Notes: generated from the letters alone by a model not told the origin. 64,000 nt of DNA from Staphylococcus delphini (GCF_900636325.1 NZ_LR134263.1:992001-1056000), one strand, 5' to 3'; positions 29,711 to 43,065 are shown, counted from the first letter of the stretch. Program-made: numbers and translations.

Positions 29711-30805
29711 TTATAAATCAAAATCTTCTTCAATAATATCAATGTCAGGATCAGTGTTATGGTATTTAAAATAACTCACTCGTAAACGATCCAAATGTTC
29801 TAAATTGTAGCGGTATTCTTCTAAAGCTGAAATGATATGCATAATGTTGGCATAAGAAAAGTTTTCAGGTTCTGGATCCGCTATGACTTCTTCTTGGAAG
29901 GCTGTGATGACTTCTTTCTTCAATGGGTTCGGAACAAAACGTTGATCGAGTGTTACATCGAACTTTGCCTTTTTCGTAATACTAATTAAAATTTGTTCGT
30001 GAAATTGTGTCAGCTCATCAATTTCTAATTTAATTTGTAATAACAAGGCCTGATTTAAATGCACCAAATCATTTTGATAACGATTCATTCGTCTGAGCAC
30101 GTCATACGCATCACGTGTCGACAAGACGATTTCTTTAAATAAAATCTTTTTACGTGTTTGAGCGAAGACTTGTTTCTTTGTATAGACACGTTCTTCTTTA
30201 TAAAATTCAAGTAACTGCTCAAGTTTGACGATACGTTGACGTAAATTTTCTAAATCTTGCTTCACATAATTAAATTCTGTCGCATCATTTAACACTAAAT
30301 TAAACCACTTAAAAATATCAGTCGAAATGTTTAATGAGTTGTAATAAATTTTCGTTTCAAACTTTGGTGGTAAAAATGTGAGATTGACGATGAATGAGCT
30401 GATAACGCCAATCATCACAAGTGAAAATCGGTAAAAGGCTGAGATATAAAAAGAGCCGTCATGTTGTCCCATAATGACCAATGCTGTGACTGTCGCTAAC
30501 GTGGCAACATGCGCGATTTTCATTTTAAAGAGTAATGCGATTAACAAAATGACTGTCGCACCCATAATAATGATATTGTTGCCAAAAATAGTCACCATAG
30601 CTACAGCGAGGAGGGCACCAATGACGTTACCTTGGAATTGATCGACAATCGTTTTAAATGTCCGGTAAACGCTAGGCTGCATGGCGACGACCGCTGCAAT
30701 TCCTGCGACAGTCACCATCCCAGTGCTATGAGGTAACAGTGAGGCAATCGAAACCGCAAGTATAATGGCGATACCTGTTTTTAAAATTCTAGCTCCCAGT
30801 TTCAA
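29711..30805 (-). CDS. FUSC/aromatic acid exporter family membrane protein (second copy)
   Basis: 364 residues, starting at TTG 30805 with AAGGAG nine bases upstream; the nearby ATG at 30810 is out of frame and stops after two codons. Same plan as the protein at 1457-2455: N-terminal hydrophobic half (ILKTGIAIILAVSIASLL, AGIAAVVAMQPSVYRTFKT, QGNVIGALLAVAMV) and a charged helical cytoplasmic half. The C-terminus is very acidic (DPDIDIIEEDFD). The substrate is unknown. It is next to gsaB on the same strand with 93 bp between. Confidence 0.75.
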   Translation of the reverse strand: MKLGARILKTGIAIILAVSIASLLPHSTGMVTVAGIAAVVAMQPSVYRTFKTIVDQFQGNVIGALLAVAMVTIFGNNIIIMGATVILLIALLFKMKIAHVATLATVTALVIMGQHDGSFYISAFYRFSLVMIGVISSFIVNLTFLPPKFETKIYYNSLNISTDIFKWFNLVLNDATEFNYVKQDLENLRQRIVKLEQLLEFYKEERVYTKKQVFAQTRKKILFKEIVLSTRDAYDVLRRMNRYQNDLVHLNQALLLQIKLEIDELTQFHEQILISITKKAKFDVTLDQRFVPNPLKKEVITAFQEEVIADPEPENFSYANIMHIISALEEYRYNLEHLDRLRVSYFKYHNTDPDIDIIEEDFDL

Positions 30806-30898
30806 ATCATCGCGCTCCTTTGATTAAATTAAAGCCTGAATCGTGCATAGGTTTAATCATGTTATACACTGTTACATCGCAAATTTCAATAGCGAAGT

Positions 30899-32185
30899 TT
30901 ACAATTGGCTAAATGCATAATCCGCAGCAGCAATCGTTTTTTCAATATCTGCTTCTGTATGTTCAGTTGTTAAAAACCATGCTTCATATTTTGATGGTGC
31001 TAAGTTGATGCCTTGATGTAACATCAGTTTGAAAAATTTCGCAAATTGTTCGCCATCAGACGCATCAGCTTGTTCGTAATGTGTCACTTTTTCATCTGTA
31101 AAGTATACGGTTAATGCGCCATATACACGGTTGATAGTTGCTTTCACTTGATATTTATCAATAGCAGCTTGTAATCCGGCTTCTAATTGTTCACCGAGTT
31201 GATTTAATCTTTCATATACACCCGGTTGTTCTAATACTTCTAACAAGGCAATACCTGCTTTCATTGATAATGGGTTACCTGCCATTGTCCCTGCTTGATA
31301 GGCGGGGCCGAGTGGTGCGACTTGTTCCATAATATCTTGTCGACCGCCATAACCACCGATTGGGAGACCACCACCGACAATTTTACCGAAAGCTGTTAAA
31401 TCAGGATAAACGCCTAATAAATCTTGTGCGGCACCGTAATGAAAACGGAATGCAGTAATGACCTCATCGTAAATGACTAAGCCACCATATTCATGCGTCA
31501 CACGATTCACTTCTTCTAAAAATCCAGGTTGAGGCTCGACCATCCCAAAGTTACCGACAATGGGTTCAACTAACACGCCAGCCACTTGATCACCCCAATG
31601 TTTCATTGCTTCTTTAAACGATTCAATATCATTAAATGGCACCGTAATCACTTCTTGCGCTACACTTTTCGGCACACCTGCTGAATCAGGAGAACCAAGT
31701 TGAGACGGACCACTTCCTGCAGCAACGAGTACTAAATCGGAGTGACCGTGATAACAACCAGCAAATTTAATAATTTTATCTCGATTCGTATAAGCACGTG
31801 CAACACGAATTGTAGTCATCACAGCTTCTGTTCCTGAATTGACAAAGCGCATTTTTTCTAATGAAGGAATGGCAGCGCGTAATTTTCGTGCAAACGCAAT
31901 TTCTAATTCTGTAGGTGTACCGTATAACACACCGAGGGCAGCTTGTTCTTGAATGGCTTCAGTAATATGTGGATGGGCATGTCCAGTAATAATAGGACCA
32001 TATGCTTGTAAGTAGTCGATATACTCATTGCCATCGACGTCGTATAAATAAGCCCCTTTACCAGACTTCATCACAACTGGTGCGCCACCACCGACAGCTT
32101 TATATGAACGAGACGGTGAATTAACACCCCCTAAAATATATTCATTGGATTGTTCTTGTAATGCTTCACTACGATTAAAATTCAT
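30899..32185 (-). CDS. gsaB: Glutamate-1-semialdehyde 2,1-aminomutase (second type, GsaB)
   Basis: 428 residues, a fold-type I PLP enzyme that makes 5-aminolevulinate for haem. The PLP lysine lies in [20 protein letters not shown]; the cofactor region [13 protein letters not shown] and the DEVITAFR Asp are intact. Staphylococci usually carry one copy (hemL) in the hem operon and a second, stand-alone copy called hemL2 or gsaB near perR and bcp; the context here is that of the second. Divergent from bcp, 82 bp apart. Confidence 0.9.
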   Translation of the reverse strand: MNFNRSEALQEQSNEYILGGVNSPSRSYKAVGGGAPVVMKSGKGAYLYDVDGNEYIDYLQAYGPIITGHAHPHITEAIQEQAALGVLYGTPTELEIAFARKLRAAIPSLEKMRFVNSGTEAVMTTIRVARAYTNRDKIIKFAGCYHGHSDLVLVAAGSGPSQLGSPDSAGVPKSVAQEVITVPFNDIESFKEAMKHWGDQVAGVLVEPIVGNFGMVEPQPGFLEEVNRVTHEYGGLVIYDEVITAFRFHYGAAQDLLGVYPDLTAFGKIVGGGLPIGGYGGRQDIMEQVAPLGPAYQAGTMAGNPLSMKAGIALLEVLEQPGVYERLNQLGEQLEAGLQAAIDKYQVKATINRVYGALTVYFTDEKVTHYEQADASDGEQFAKFFKLMLHQGINLAPSKYEAWFLTTEHTEADIEKTIAAADYAFSQL

Positions 32186-32267
32186 AAATCAACCAACCTC
32201 TTTTAATTTAATATTTTCCTCTATTATCGTATCATAAAATGAGAAGATAATAGAAAGAAGGGTTGTT

Positions 32268-32726
32268 ATGTTAAAAAAAGGTGACACATTTCCAGACTTC
32301 CAATTAGAAAATCAAAATGGCGATCAAATTACAAAAGCTTCATTAAAAGGTCAAAAAGTAATTCTCTATTTTTATCCACGAGATAACACGCCGACATGTA
32401 CAACAGAAGCATGTGACTTTAGAGATAACATTGCATACTTTAATGATTTAAATGTGCAAGTTTACGGTGTGAGCGGCGATTCAAAACGCAAACATCAAAA
32501 TTTCATCGAGAAACATCAGTTGAATTTTGATTTATTGGTCGATGAAGATTTTCAACTTTCAGAAGCGGTTGGTGTATACCAATTGAAGAAATCATTCGGT
32601 AAAGAATCGATGGGCATCGTACGAACAACTTTTGTATTAGATGAAGAAGGTAAAATTATAGATGTTATTGAAAAAGTAAAAGTCAAAGAACAAATGGCAC
32701 AACTGAAAGAAATCTTGGAAGGGTGA
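32268..32726 (+). CDS. bcp: Thiol peroxidase Bcp (PrxQ type)
   Basis: 152 residues. Peroxiredoxin with peroxidatic Cys44 in the PxxxTxxC motif (PRDNTPTCTTEACDF) and resolving Cys49 five residues later, as in the PrxQ/BCP class. It reduces hydrogen and organic peroxides using thioredoxin. AGAAGGGTTG precedes the ATG. The dehydrogenase gene follows after 6 bp and perR is close by, so PerR control is plausible, though no Per box is evident directly upstream. Confidence 0.9.
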   Translation: MLKKGDTFPDFQLENQNGDQITKASLKGQKVILYFYPRDNTPTCTTEACDFRDNIAYFNDLNVQVYGVSGDSKRKHQNFIEKHQLNFDLLVDEDFQLSEAVGVYQLKKSFGKESMGIVRTTFVLDEEGKIIDVIEKVKVKEQMAQLKEILEG

Positions 32727-32732
32727 TTCTCC

Positions 32733-33683
32733 ATGTTAGTCGTTAGCTTGATGCGTTTAGATGATCAAGAAACAAGATTACAAGACGCATTTCCTCATGT
32801 TGACTTTAAATTTTATAAGCATCCTTCTCAACTGCCTGAAGAAGTGCAACAACAAATGGATGTGTTGATTTCATATCATCCAGAAGTTGATGTGGCTTTT
32901 ATTGAAAACGCACCAAATCTAAAATGGATAGCTTGGTATGCGACAGGGGTCAATCGTTTACCATTTGAAACACTCAAAAAAAGAGAGATTCAATTGACCA
33001 ATGCAGGGGGTGTACATGCACAACAACTTACGGAATTTCTGTTCGCGTACATATTAGATGACTACAAAGAACTGAAAGCAATCTATGAAGAACAGCAAGC
33101 GCGGATTTATAACCATAAACGCGTTACGCCATCTGTTAAAGATCAATCCATTTTATTTTTAGGTACCGGAAAAATCCCTCAACGTGCAGCCCAAGTAGCG
33201 CAAACAATAGGGATGAAAACGATAGGGTTAAATACAACAGGTCATGCGGCAGACCATTTTAACGAGACATATCCTATTTCAGAACGACAACACGTTTATA
33301 AGAAAGCGGATATCGTTGTGAATTTATTACCGGAAACTGCAGATACACGTTATTTACTGACCGCAGAAGATTTTAAAGCGATGAATCAGCATACACTATT
33401 GGTTAATTTAGGACGCGGTACAATTGCGAAAGAAGCGGTTATTGTGGATTCCTTAAAAAACAAATCGATTCGCAAAGCATATTTAGATGTATTTGAACAG
33501 GAGCCGCTAGCATCCGATTCAAAACTCTACCAACTGGATAATGTTTTTTTAACACCACATATTTCAGGGAGTCATGTAGATAACAAAAAATTAGCAACTG
33601 ATATTTTTTCTAATAATTTAAAATCTTTTCTCAATAACGGTAATTTGATTGAGAATAAGGTTAATATTGATAGAGGATATTAG
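32733..33683 (+). CDS. D-isomer specific 2-hydroxyacid dehydrogenase family protein
   Basis: 316 residues. NAD-binding loop FLGTGKIPQRAAQ, then the family motifs LLPETADTRYLLTAEDF, LVNLGRGTIAKEAV and the dehydrogenase His in FLTPHISGSH; the Glu and Arg of the active site are also in place (RGT, DVFEQEPL). Similar proteins act on phosphoglycerate, glyoxylate or other 2-oxo acids; which one is not readable. GGGTGATTC precedes the ATG and the gene follows bcp by 6 bp, so the two are probably one transcript. Confidence 0.85.
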   Translation: MLVVSLMRLDDQETRLQDAFPHVDFKFYKHPSQLPEEVQQQMDVLISYHPEVDVAFIENAPNLKWIAWYATGVNRLPFETLKKREIQLTNAGGVHAQQLTEFLFAYILDDYKELKAIYEEQQARIYNHKRVTPSVKDQSILFLGTGKIPQRAAQVAQTIGMKTIGLNTTGHAADHFNETYPISERQHVYKKADIVVNLLPETADTRYLLTAEDFKAMNQHTLLVNLGRGTIAKEAVIVDSLKNKSIRKAYLDVFEQEPLASDSKLYQLDNVFLTPHISGSHVDNKKLATDIFSNNLKSFLNNGNLIENKVNIDRGY

Positions 33684-33690
33684 ATAAATA

Positions 33691-33720
33691 TTGACAATAA
33701 ATAGGTAAACCCTATATATT
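33691..33720 (+). promoter_or_regulatory. perR promoter
   Basis: A consensus -35 TTGACA (33691-33696) and a -10 TATATT (33715-33720) with an 18-bp spacer. Confidence 0.6.
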
Positions 33721-33726
33721 ATTAAG

Positions 33727-33741
33727 TAAGAATTATTATTA
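33727..33741. promoter_or_regulatory. Candidate Per box in the perR leader
   Basis: TAAGAATTATTATTA matches 11 of the 14 defined bases of the Per box TTATAATnATTATAA. It lies just after the -10 element, as expected for autoregulation of perR. Confidence 0.5.
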
Positions 33742-33763
33742 ATAAGAAAGACGGGTGAACCTA

Positions 33764-34222
33764 ATGACTGCTGAATTGGAATCTCATGATCATCAATTAA
33801 AAGAGTCAATAGCGTCTTTACGTGAAGCAGGCGTGCGTATTACACCGCAACGTCAAGCAATATTAAATTTCCTCATCAAAGCGGAATCACATCCAACTGC
33901 TGACGAAATTTATCAATCATTATCACCTGACTTCCCAAATATAAGTGTTGCAACGATTTACAATAACCTTAAAGTATTTAGAAAGACAGGCATTGTTAAA
34001 GAGTTAACATATGGTGATGCGTCGAGTCGTTTTGATTTCGACACACAGAATCATTACCATGTCATCTGTGAGAAATGTGGTAAGATTGTTGACTTCCACT
34101 ATCCATTACTCCATGAAGTTGAACAACTCGCGCAACATGTAACAGAATTTGACGTCACGCATCACAGAATGGAGATATATGGTGTTTGTCAATCGTGTAA
34201 AGAGGCTGAAAAAGAATTATAA
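33764..34222 (+). CDS. perR: PerR, peroxide-responsive Fur-family repressor
   Basis: 152 residues from ATG 33764 (GGGTGAAC upstream; an in-frame GTG at 33755 lies in that site). Winged-helix DNA-binding domain ([36 protein letters not shown]) and a metal-binding dimer domain with two CxxC zinc pairs ([10 protein letters not shown] and CQSCKE) and the His/Asp-rich regulatory site ([19 protein letters not shown]). Represses oxidative stress and iron storage genes until peroxide oxidises its histidines. It has its own promoter and a strong terminator. Confidence 0.95.
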   Translation: MTAELESHDHQLKESIASLREAGVRITPQRQAILNFLIKAESHPTADEIYQSLSPDFPNISVATIYNNLKVFRKTGIVKELTYGDASSRFDFDTQNHYHVICEKCGKIVDFHYPLLHEVEQLAQHVTEFDVTHHRMEIYGVCQSCKEAEKEL

Positions 34223-34229
34223 GTGATTG

Positions 34230-34282
34230 AAGGCTTATTCAGAAAGCGTATGAATGATACGTTTTGATGAATAAGCCTTTTT
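34230..34282 (+). terminator. Rho-independent terminator of perR
   Basis: AAGGCTTATTCA (34230-34241) pairs with TGAATAAGCCTT (34267-34278), with an inner stem, then TTTT. Bases 34283-34579 contain no supported gene. Confidence 0.8.
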
Positions 34283-34579
34283 TACTTTTGTGATTATTGT
34301 TAGCTTAAGATGCGTTGATTGTTATGAAACGTAGATGTTAATTCAAGTGATAAATTTTTGAACGACTGGGAACATAGTATAGATGTTAATCTTCGTGGTT
34401 AAAGAAAGCTGTAGGAGATGTGTATGAGCGCTATAGAATCGAGTGGCACTATAACTGATTAAATTGATTCAAAAGATAATTCAATCCATGTTTAAAATGT
34501 TTTGATGTAAAAATAACTCTATACGTGTTAGTTTTCAAAAACATAGTAAATTTGATTAAAAATAACAGCTAGTTTTGTG

Positions 34580-34608
34580 TTGACGATGGGGGTTCTACTT
34601 GGTAAGAT
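34580..34608 (+). promoter_or_regulatory. Possible upstream rRNA promoter (P1)
   Basis: TTGACG (34580-34585), a 17-bp spacer and TAAGAT (34603-34608). Confidence 0.4.
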
Positions 34609-34787
34609 AAGGAAGTCGTTTCGAGGAGATTGTAAAAAATAATTCTTTCATGTTGAATGCATGTAAATGAATAATTAAAAGTGTAAAATTAACGCTTGAA
34701 ACTTTCTTCGCAACATTATAAGATAATAAATGTTGAATCAGACAACAACTTATTAACAAAGAATTTAAAAAAACTTTAAATTAAATC

Positions 34788-34816
34788 TTGACACAGAATT
34801 TTGTTTAAAGTATAAT
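34788..34816 (+). promoter_or_regulatory. Main rRNA operon promoter (P2)
   Basis: Consensus TTGACA (34788-34793), exactly 17 bp, then TATAAT (34811-34816), about 140 bp before the 16S gene; the AT-rich stretch upstream could serve as an UP element. Confidence 0.8.
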
Positions 34817-34956
34817 GATTTCTTGTAACAGCAAAAAATGAACATTGAAAACTGAATGACAATATGTCAACGTTAATTCCAATAATTTGAGTACTTCAAA
34901 AGTACTTTCAAGAGTGATTGACTTAAATAATCAACGAGCTATATCAAGCTTACTTC

Positions 34957-36515
<1,559 letters not shown>

Positions 36516-36606
36516 ATAATATACGGAATATCACCATTAGGTGATAAGCGGATTAACGTGACATATTGTATTCAGTTTTGAATGTTTGTGTTTGTATAAA
36601 TGTTCG

Positions 36607-36683
<77 letters not shown>

Positions 36684-36705
36684 TTTAAAATTTAAATCAT
36701 ATATT

Positions 36706-36781
36706 GGGGGCTTAGCTCAGCTGGGAGAGCGCCTGCTTTGCACGCAGGAGGTCAGCGGTTCGATCCCGCTAGTCTCCACCA
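36706..36781 (+). tRNA. tRNA-Ala (TGC), spacer copy
   Basis: 76 nt with CCA; anticodon TGC. Its sequence is identical to the copy at 40810-40885 in the distal tRNA block. Confidence 0.95.
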
Positions 36782-36973
36782 TTTATATCTTTTGTACATT
36801 GAAAACTAGATAAGTAAGTATAGATTTTACCAAGCAAAACCGAGTGACAAGCGTTTAAAAGCTTGAAACAAAAAATTATCGCTAGTCGTCAAATGACGAC
36901 TCACATAATTAATAACTGGTGATGGTGAGTGACGTATTTATTGATTGAATGCGAACGCTTATCATAACGTTAA

Positions 36974-39896
<2,923 letters not shown>

Positions 39897-39972
39897 ATAA
39901 TTGTTCATAAGGTAATGCTTGTGAAAATATACTTACTATCTAGTTTTGAATGTATAACATTCAACAACTTAA

Positions 39973-40087
39973 TCTGGTGCCAATGGCAAAGAGGTCACAC
40001 CTGTTCCGATGCCGAACACAGAAGTTAAGCTCTTTAGCGCCGATGGTAGTCGGACTTACGTTCCGCGAGAGTAGGACGGTGCCAGGT
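39973..40087 (+). rRNA. rrf: 5S ribosomal RNA
   Basis: About 115 nt. TCTGGTG pairs with the end near TGCCAGG, and CCGAACACAGAAGTTAAGC is the standard loop. It follows the 23S end by 76 nt and leads straight into the tRNA block. Confidence 0.95.
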
Positions 40088-40099
40088 TAATACATAATT

Positions 40100-40175
40100 G
40101 GAGAATTAGCTCAGCTGGGAGAGCATCTGCCTTACAAGCAGAGGGTCGGCGGTTCGATCCCGTCATTCTCCACCA
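40100..40175 (+). tRNA. tRNA-Val (TAC)
   Basis: 76 nt with CCA; acceptor GGAGAAT/ATTCTCC; anticodon TAC. First of 24 tRNAs after 5S. Confidence 0.95.
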
Positions 40176-40197
40176 TTTTTAAAAATTAATATGAGTA

Positions 40198-40273
<76 letters not shown>

Positions 40274-40277
40274 TGAT

Positions 40278-40350
40278 GAGCCATTAGCTCAGTTGGTAGA
40301 GCATCTGACTTTTAATCAGAGGGTCAGAGGTTCGAATCCTCTATGGCTCA
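40278..40350 (+). tRNA. tRNA-Lys (TTT)
   Basis: 73 nt; acceptor GAGCCAT/ATGGCTC; anticodon TTT. CCA is not encoded and must be added. Confidence 0.95.
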
Positions 40351-40354
40351 CTTT

Positions 40355-40436
40355 GCGGGTGTGGCGGAATTGGCAGACGCACTAGACTTAGGATCTAGCG
40401 CCTTACGGCGTGGGGGTTCGACTCCCTTCACCCGCA
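40355..40436 (+). tRNA. tRNA-Leu (TAG)
   Basis: 82 nt class II tRNA with a long variable arm; acceptor GCGGGTG/CACCCGC; anticodon TAG; CCA not encoded. Confidence 0.95.
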
Positions 40437-40439
40437 TAT

Positions 40440-40514
40440 GCAGAAGTAGTTCAGCGGTAGAATACAACCTTGCCAAGGTTGGGGTCGCGGGTTCGAATCC
40501 CGTCTTCTGCTCCA
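40440..40514 (+). tRNA. tRNA-Gly (GCC), canonical
   Basis: 75 nt with CCA; anticodon GCC; the D-loop keeps GG and the T-loop keeps TTCGAAT. A normal translational glycine tRNA, in contrast to the two at 41969 and 42077. Confidence 0.95.
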
Positions 40515-40520
40515 TTATTT

Positions 40521-40609
40521 GCCGGGGTGGCGGAACTGGCAGACGCACAGGACTTAAAATCCTGCGGTGAGAGATCACCGTACCGGTTCGATTCCGGTCC
40601 TCGGCACCA
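40521..40609 (+). tRNA. tRNA-Leu (TAA)
   Basis: 89 nt class II with CCA; anticodon TAA; long variable arm GGTGAGAGATCACC. Confidence 0.95.
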
Positions 40610-40626
40610 TTGTTTCTGTTTCATAT

Positions 40627-40700
40627 GCGCCCGTAGCTCAACTGGATAGAGCGTTTGACTACGGATCAAAAGGTTATGGGTTCGACTCCTATCGGGCGCG
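40627..40700 (+). tRNA. tRNA-Arg (ACG)
   Basis: 74 nt; acceptor GCGCCCG/CGGGCGC; anticodon ACG (A34 probably becomes inosine); no CCA encoded. Confidence 0.95.
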
Positions 40701-40713
40701 CTACATTACCTTA

Positions 40714-40787
40714 CGGGAAGTAGCTCAGCTTGGTAGAGCACTTGGTTTGGGACCAAGGGGTCGCAGGTTCAAATCCTGTCTTCCCGA
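40714..40787 (+). tRNA. tRNA-Pro (TGG)
   Basis: 74 nt; acceptor CGGGAAG/CTTCCCG; anticodon TGG; no CCA encoded. Confidence 0.95.
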
Positions 40788-40809
40788 TATCTTTTAAAAT
40801 TATTTATAT

Positions 40810-40885
40810 GGGGGCTTAGCTCAGCTGGGAGAGCGCCTGCTTTGCACGCAGGAGGTCAGCGGTTCGATCCCGCTAGTCTCCACCA
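40810..40885 (+). tRNA. tRNA-Ala (TGC), distal copy
   Basis: 76 nt with CCA; same sequence as 36706-36781. Confidence 0.95.
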
Positions 40886-40915
40886 TTTAAATTTAATACT
40901 AATACAACTACATAA

Positions 40916-40989
40916 GGCGGCGTAGCTCAGCTGGCTAGAGCGTACGGTTCATACCCGTGAGGTCGGGGGTTCGATCCCCTCCGCCGCCA
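40916..40989 (+). tRNA. tRNA-Met (CAT), elongator
   Basis: 74 nt; acceptor GGCGGCG/CGCCGCC; anticodon CAT in the loop TTCATAC; no full CCA encoded. It lacks the initiator features seen at 41207. Confidence 0.9.
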
Positions 40990-41014
40990 CTAATTTTAGT
41001 TGAAAACATTATTA

Positions 41015-41088
41015 GGACCTTTAGCTCAGTTGGTTAGAGCTAACGGCTCATAACCGTTCGGTCGCAGGTTCGAGTCCTGCAAGGTCCA
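41015..41088 (+). tRNA. tRNA-Ile2 (CAT, lysidine type)
   Basis: 74 nt; acceptor GGACCTT/AAGGTCC; anticodon CAT in the loop CTCATAA. The C4-G69 and C5-G68 pairs are known determinants for TilS, and the body resembles the B. subtilis minor Ile tRNA, so C34 is probably modified to lysidine and reads AUA. A Met identity cannot be fully excluded from sequence alone. Confidence 0.75.
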
Positions 41089-41096
41089 TATAATTC

Positions 41097-41189
41097 GGAG
41101 GAATACCCAAGTCTGGCTGAAGGGATCGGTCTTGAAAACCGACAGGGGCTTAACGGCTCGCGGGGGTTCGAATCCCTCTTCCTCCGCCA
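41097..41189 (+). tRNA. tRNA-Ser (TGA)
   Basis: 93 nt class II with GCCA end; anticodon TGA; long variable arm. Confidence 0.95.
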
Positions 41190-41206
41190 TTATTATTTTC
41201 TATTAC

Positions 41207-41280
<74 letters not shown>

Positions 41281-41294
41281 TATTATTTATAAGT

Positions 41295-41371
41295 GGTCCC
41301 GTAGTGGAGCGGTTTAACACGCCTGCCTGTCACGCAGGAGATCGCGGGTTCGATTCCCGTCGGGACCGCCA
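41295..41371 (+). tRNA. tRNA-Asp (GTC)
   Basis: 77 nt with CCA; acceptor GGTCCCG/CGGGACC; anticodon GTC. Confidence 0.95.
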
Positions 41372-41381
41372 TTATTAAAAT

Positions 41382-41454
41382 GGTTCAGTAGCTCAGTCGG
41401 TAGAGCAAAGGACTGAAAATCCTTGTGTCGGCGGTTCGATTCCGTCCTGAACCA
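41382..41454 (+). tRNA. tRNA-Phe (GAA)
   Basis: 73 nt; acceptor GGTTCAG/CTGAACC; anticodon GAA; no CCA encoded. Confidence 0.95.
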
Positions 41455-41461
41455 CTTTTTT

Positions 41462-41537
<76 letters not shown>

Positions 41538-41543
41538 TGTCTT

Positions 41544-41627
41544 GGAGGGGTAGCGAAGTGGCTAAACGCGGCGGACTGTAAATCCGCTCCTTCGGGTTCG
41601 GCAGTTCGAATCTGCCCCCCTCCACCA
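41544..41627 (+). tRNA. tRNA-Tyr (GTA)
   Basis: 84 nt class II with CCA; anticodon GTA in CTGTAAA. Confidence 0.95.
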
Positions 41628-41634
41628 TATCAAT

Positions 41635-41708
41635 AGGGGCATAGTTCAACGGTAGAATAGAGGTCTCCAAAACCTTTGATGTGGGTTCGATTCCTACTGC
41701 CCCTGCCA
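41635..41708 (+). tRNA. tRNA-Trp (CCA)
   Basis: 74 nt with CCA end; acceptor AGGGGCA/TGCCCCT; anticodon CCA in CTCCAAA. Confidence 0.95.
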
Positions 41709-41709
41709 T

Positions 41710-41783
41710 GGCGGTTGTGGCGAAGTGGTTAACGCATCGGATTGTGGTTCCGACATTCGTGGGTTCGATTCCCATCAACCGCC
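41710..41783 (+). tRNA. tRNA-His (GTG)
   Basis: 74 nt. It has the extra G-1 opposite C73 required by histidyl-tRNA synthetase; anticodon GTG. It starts one base after the Trp tRNA. Confidence 0.95.
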
Positions 41784-41799
41784 CTTTATTTAAAATTAA

Positions 41800-41871
41800 T
41801 GGGCTATAGCCAAGCGGTAAGGCAACGGACTTTGACTCCGTCACTCGCTGGTTCGAATCCAGCTAGCCCAG
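41800..41871 (+). tRNA. tRNA-Gln (TTG)
   Basis: 72 nt; acceptor TGGGCTA/TAGCCCA; anticodon TTG; no CCA encoded. Confidence 0.95.
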
Positions 41872-41879
41872 TTACTTTT

Positions 41880-41954
41880 GGCGGCATAGCCAAGTGGTAA
41901 GGCCGAGGTCTGCAAAACCTCTATTCACCGGTTCAAATCCGGTTGCCGCCTCCA
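41880..41954 (+). tRNA. tRNA-Cys (GCA)
   Basis: 75 nt with TCCA end; acceptor GGCGGCA/TGCCGCC; anticodon GCA. Confidence 0.95.
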
Positions 41955-41968
41955 TTGATATGAAGCAT

Positions 41969-42043
41969 GCGGGAGTAGTTCAATTTTTAGAACACTTTCC
42001 TTCCCGGAAAGAGGTATAGGTGTAAGTCCTATCTTCCGCTCCA
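41969..42043 (+). tRNA. tRNA-Gly (TCC), non-proteinogenic type, copy 1
   Basis: 75 nt with CCA; anticodon TCC. The D-loop reads AATTTTTA, with no G18-G19, and the T-loop reads GTGTAAGTCC instead of TTCGAAT. In S. aureus such tRNAs bind EF-Tu poorly and donate glycine to FemX, FemA and FemB for pentaglycine bridges. Near-duplicate of the next gene. Confidence 0.9.
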
Positions 42044-42076
42044 AATCATTTTAAATTCAAGTTAATCACTCATGAC

Positions 42077-42150
42077 GCGGGAGTAGTTCAATTCTAGAAC
42101 ACTTTCCTTCCCGGAAAGAGGTATAGGTGCAAGTCCTATCTTCCGCTCCA
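42077..42150 (+). tRNA. tRNA-Gly (TCC), non-proteinogenic type, copy 2
   Basis: 74 nt with CCA; anticodon TCC. Differs from copy 1 by a shorter D-loop (AATTCTA) and GTGCAAGTCC in the T-arm. It also lacks G18-G19 and the canonical TTC. Confidence 0.9.
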
Positions 42151-42186
42151 TTTTTTCCAATAACTTATTGGATTTTTTTGTATTAT

Positions 42187-42270
42187 GCCGGTGTGGCGGA
42201 ATTGGCAGACGCGCGGGACTCAAAATCCCGTGTCTTCACAGACGTGTCGGTTCGACCCCGACCACCGGTA
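42187..42270 (+). tRNA. tRNA-Leu (CAA)
   Basis: 84 nt class II; acceptor GCCGGTG/CACCGGT; anticodon CAA; no CCA encoded. Last tRNA of the block. Confidence 0.95.
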
Positions 42271-42303
42271 TCAATAACCATTAATTAGACATCATAGCAC
42301 ATC

Positions 42304-42333
42304 AGAAACCCTGTTATTACGGGGTTTCTTTTT
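42304..42333 (+). terminator. Terminator of the rRNA-tRNA operon
   Basis: AGAAACCC (42304-42311) pairs with GGGTTTCT (42322-42329), followed by a T-rich run. Confidence 0.85.
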
Positions 42334-42361
42334 ATTTATTTACCATCGTATGTCCATTAAA

Positions 42362-42624
42362 ATGGCACCCCAATGGCACCACGCTATATTTTCAAGTGGC
42401 ACGTGCCATTTTTTCGCTGTATCCCTTGTGGTAGTAAGGATGCGGCTATTAACAATGAGTCGTAGATGAATTTAACTTATTACTATTTACCTGTCTTTTT
42501 TTAATACATATCGAAATGAAAGACTTACTTACCCCAACCGAGTTAACTCTCCAAATTTTTATGACTACACAGCAATTTGGACACATCTTGGACACGTTTG
42601 TATTTTTGTGTGTCCGATGTGTCC
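42362..42624. other. Phased short repeats downstream of the tRNA block
   Basis: Within a gene-free gap (42334-43065) two sets of repeats stand out: ATGGCACC at 42362 and 42373, 11 bp apart, with GTGGCACGTGCCA near 42396; and TTGGACAC at 42577 and 42588, again 11 bp apart, facing GTGTCC at 42610 and 42619. Such repeated blocks recall the 3' ends of staphylococcal integrase genes or recombinase arm sites next to tRNA genes. No integrase remains. The interpretation is inference. Confidence 0.4.
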
Positions 42625-43065
42625 ATGTCATTATTGTGCATTAAATAACTCAATTGGCCACGAAATTAGTTTTTAAGCACTCATGCCATGTTCCACATTA
42701 TTGTAATTACTATTTCTGCGCATTGTATTTCTTTCTATTGAGGCTCTTTCACTTTATTAGGTATTAGGTTTTTCTGCTCACGCTTTCAAAATGCGACGTA
42801 CATAAATCCTAAAAGGACATTTAATCTAATCCTTTTTACATATTTAATGACTTACAGGTTGGTCGAATGATTCATCTTGAAGTCATATCGAATTTGTTGA
42901 ACACATGTTTCTTATTATAGAAAAACATAACATCATAAAAATCTACTAGCAAAATTCTAAAATAAAAAAAATCAAGACCTATAAGCATAAGAAAAGTAAA
43001 TTTTAATATAATAAATTCTTGGCAAATATCACCTTTAGTTATATAAATAAATTGTTATCTAGATA

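Noticed and set aside
41969..42150. The twin tRNA-Gly genes considered as tRNA pseudogenes because of their odd D- and T-loops
   Set aside because: The acceptor and anticodon stems are intact, CCA is encoded, both copies share the same oddities, and such tRNAs are known functional glycine donors in staphylococci.
42449..42631. 60-codon minus-strand frame in the gap after the tRNA block
   Set aside because: No ribosome-binding site and composition set by the GGACAC/GTGTCC repeats; considered as an integrase tail but no recombinase motif is present.
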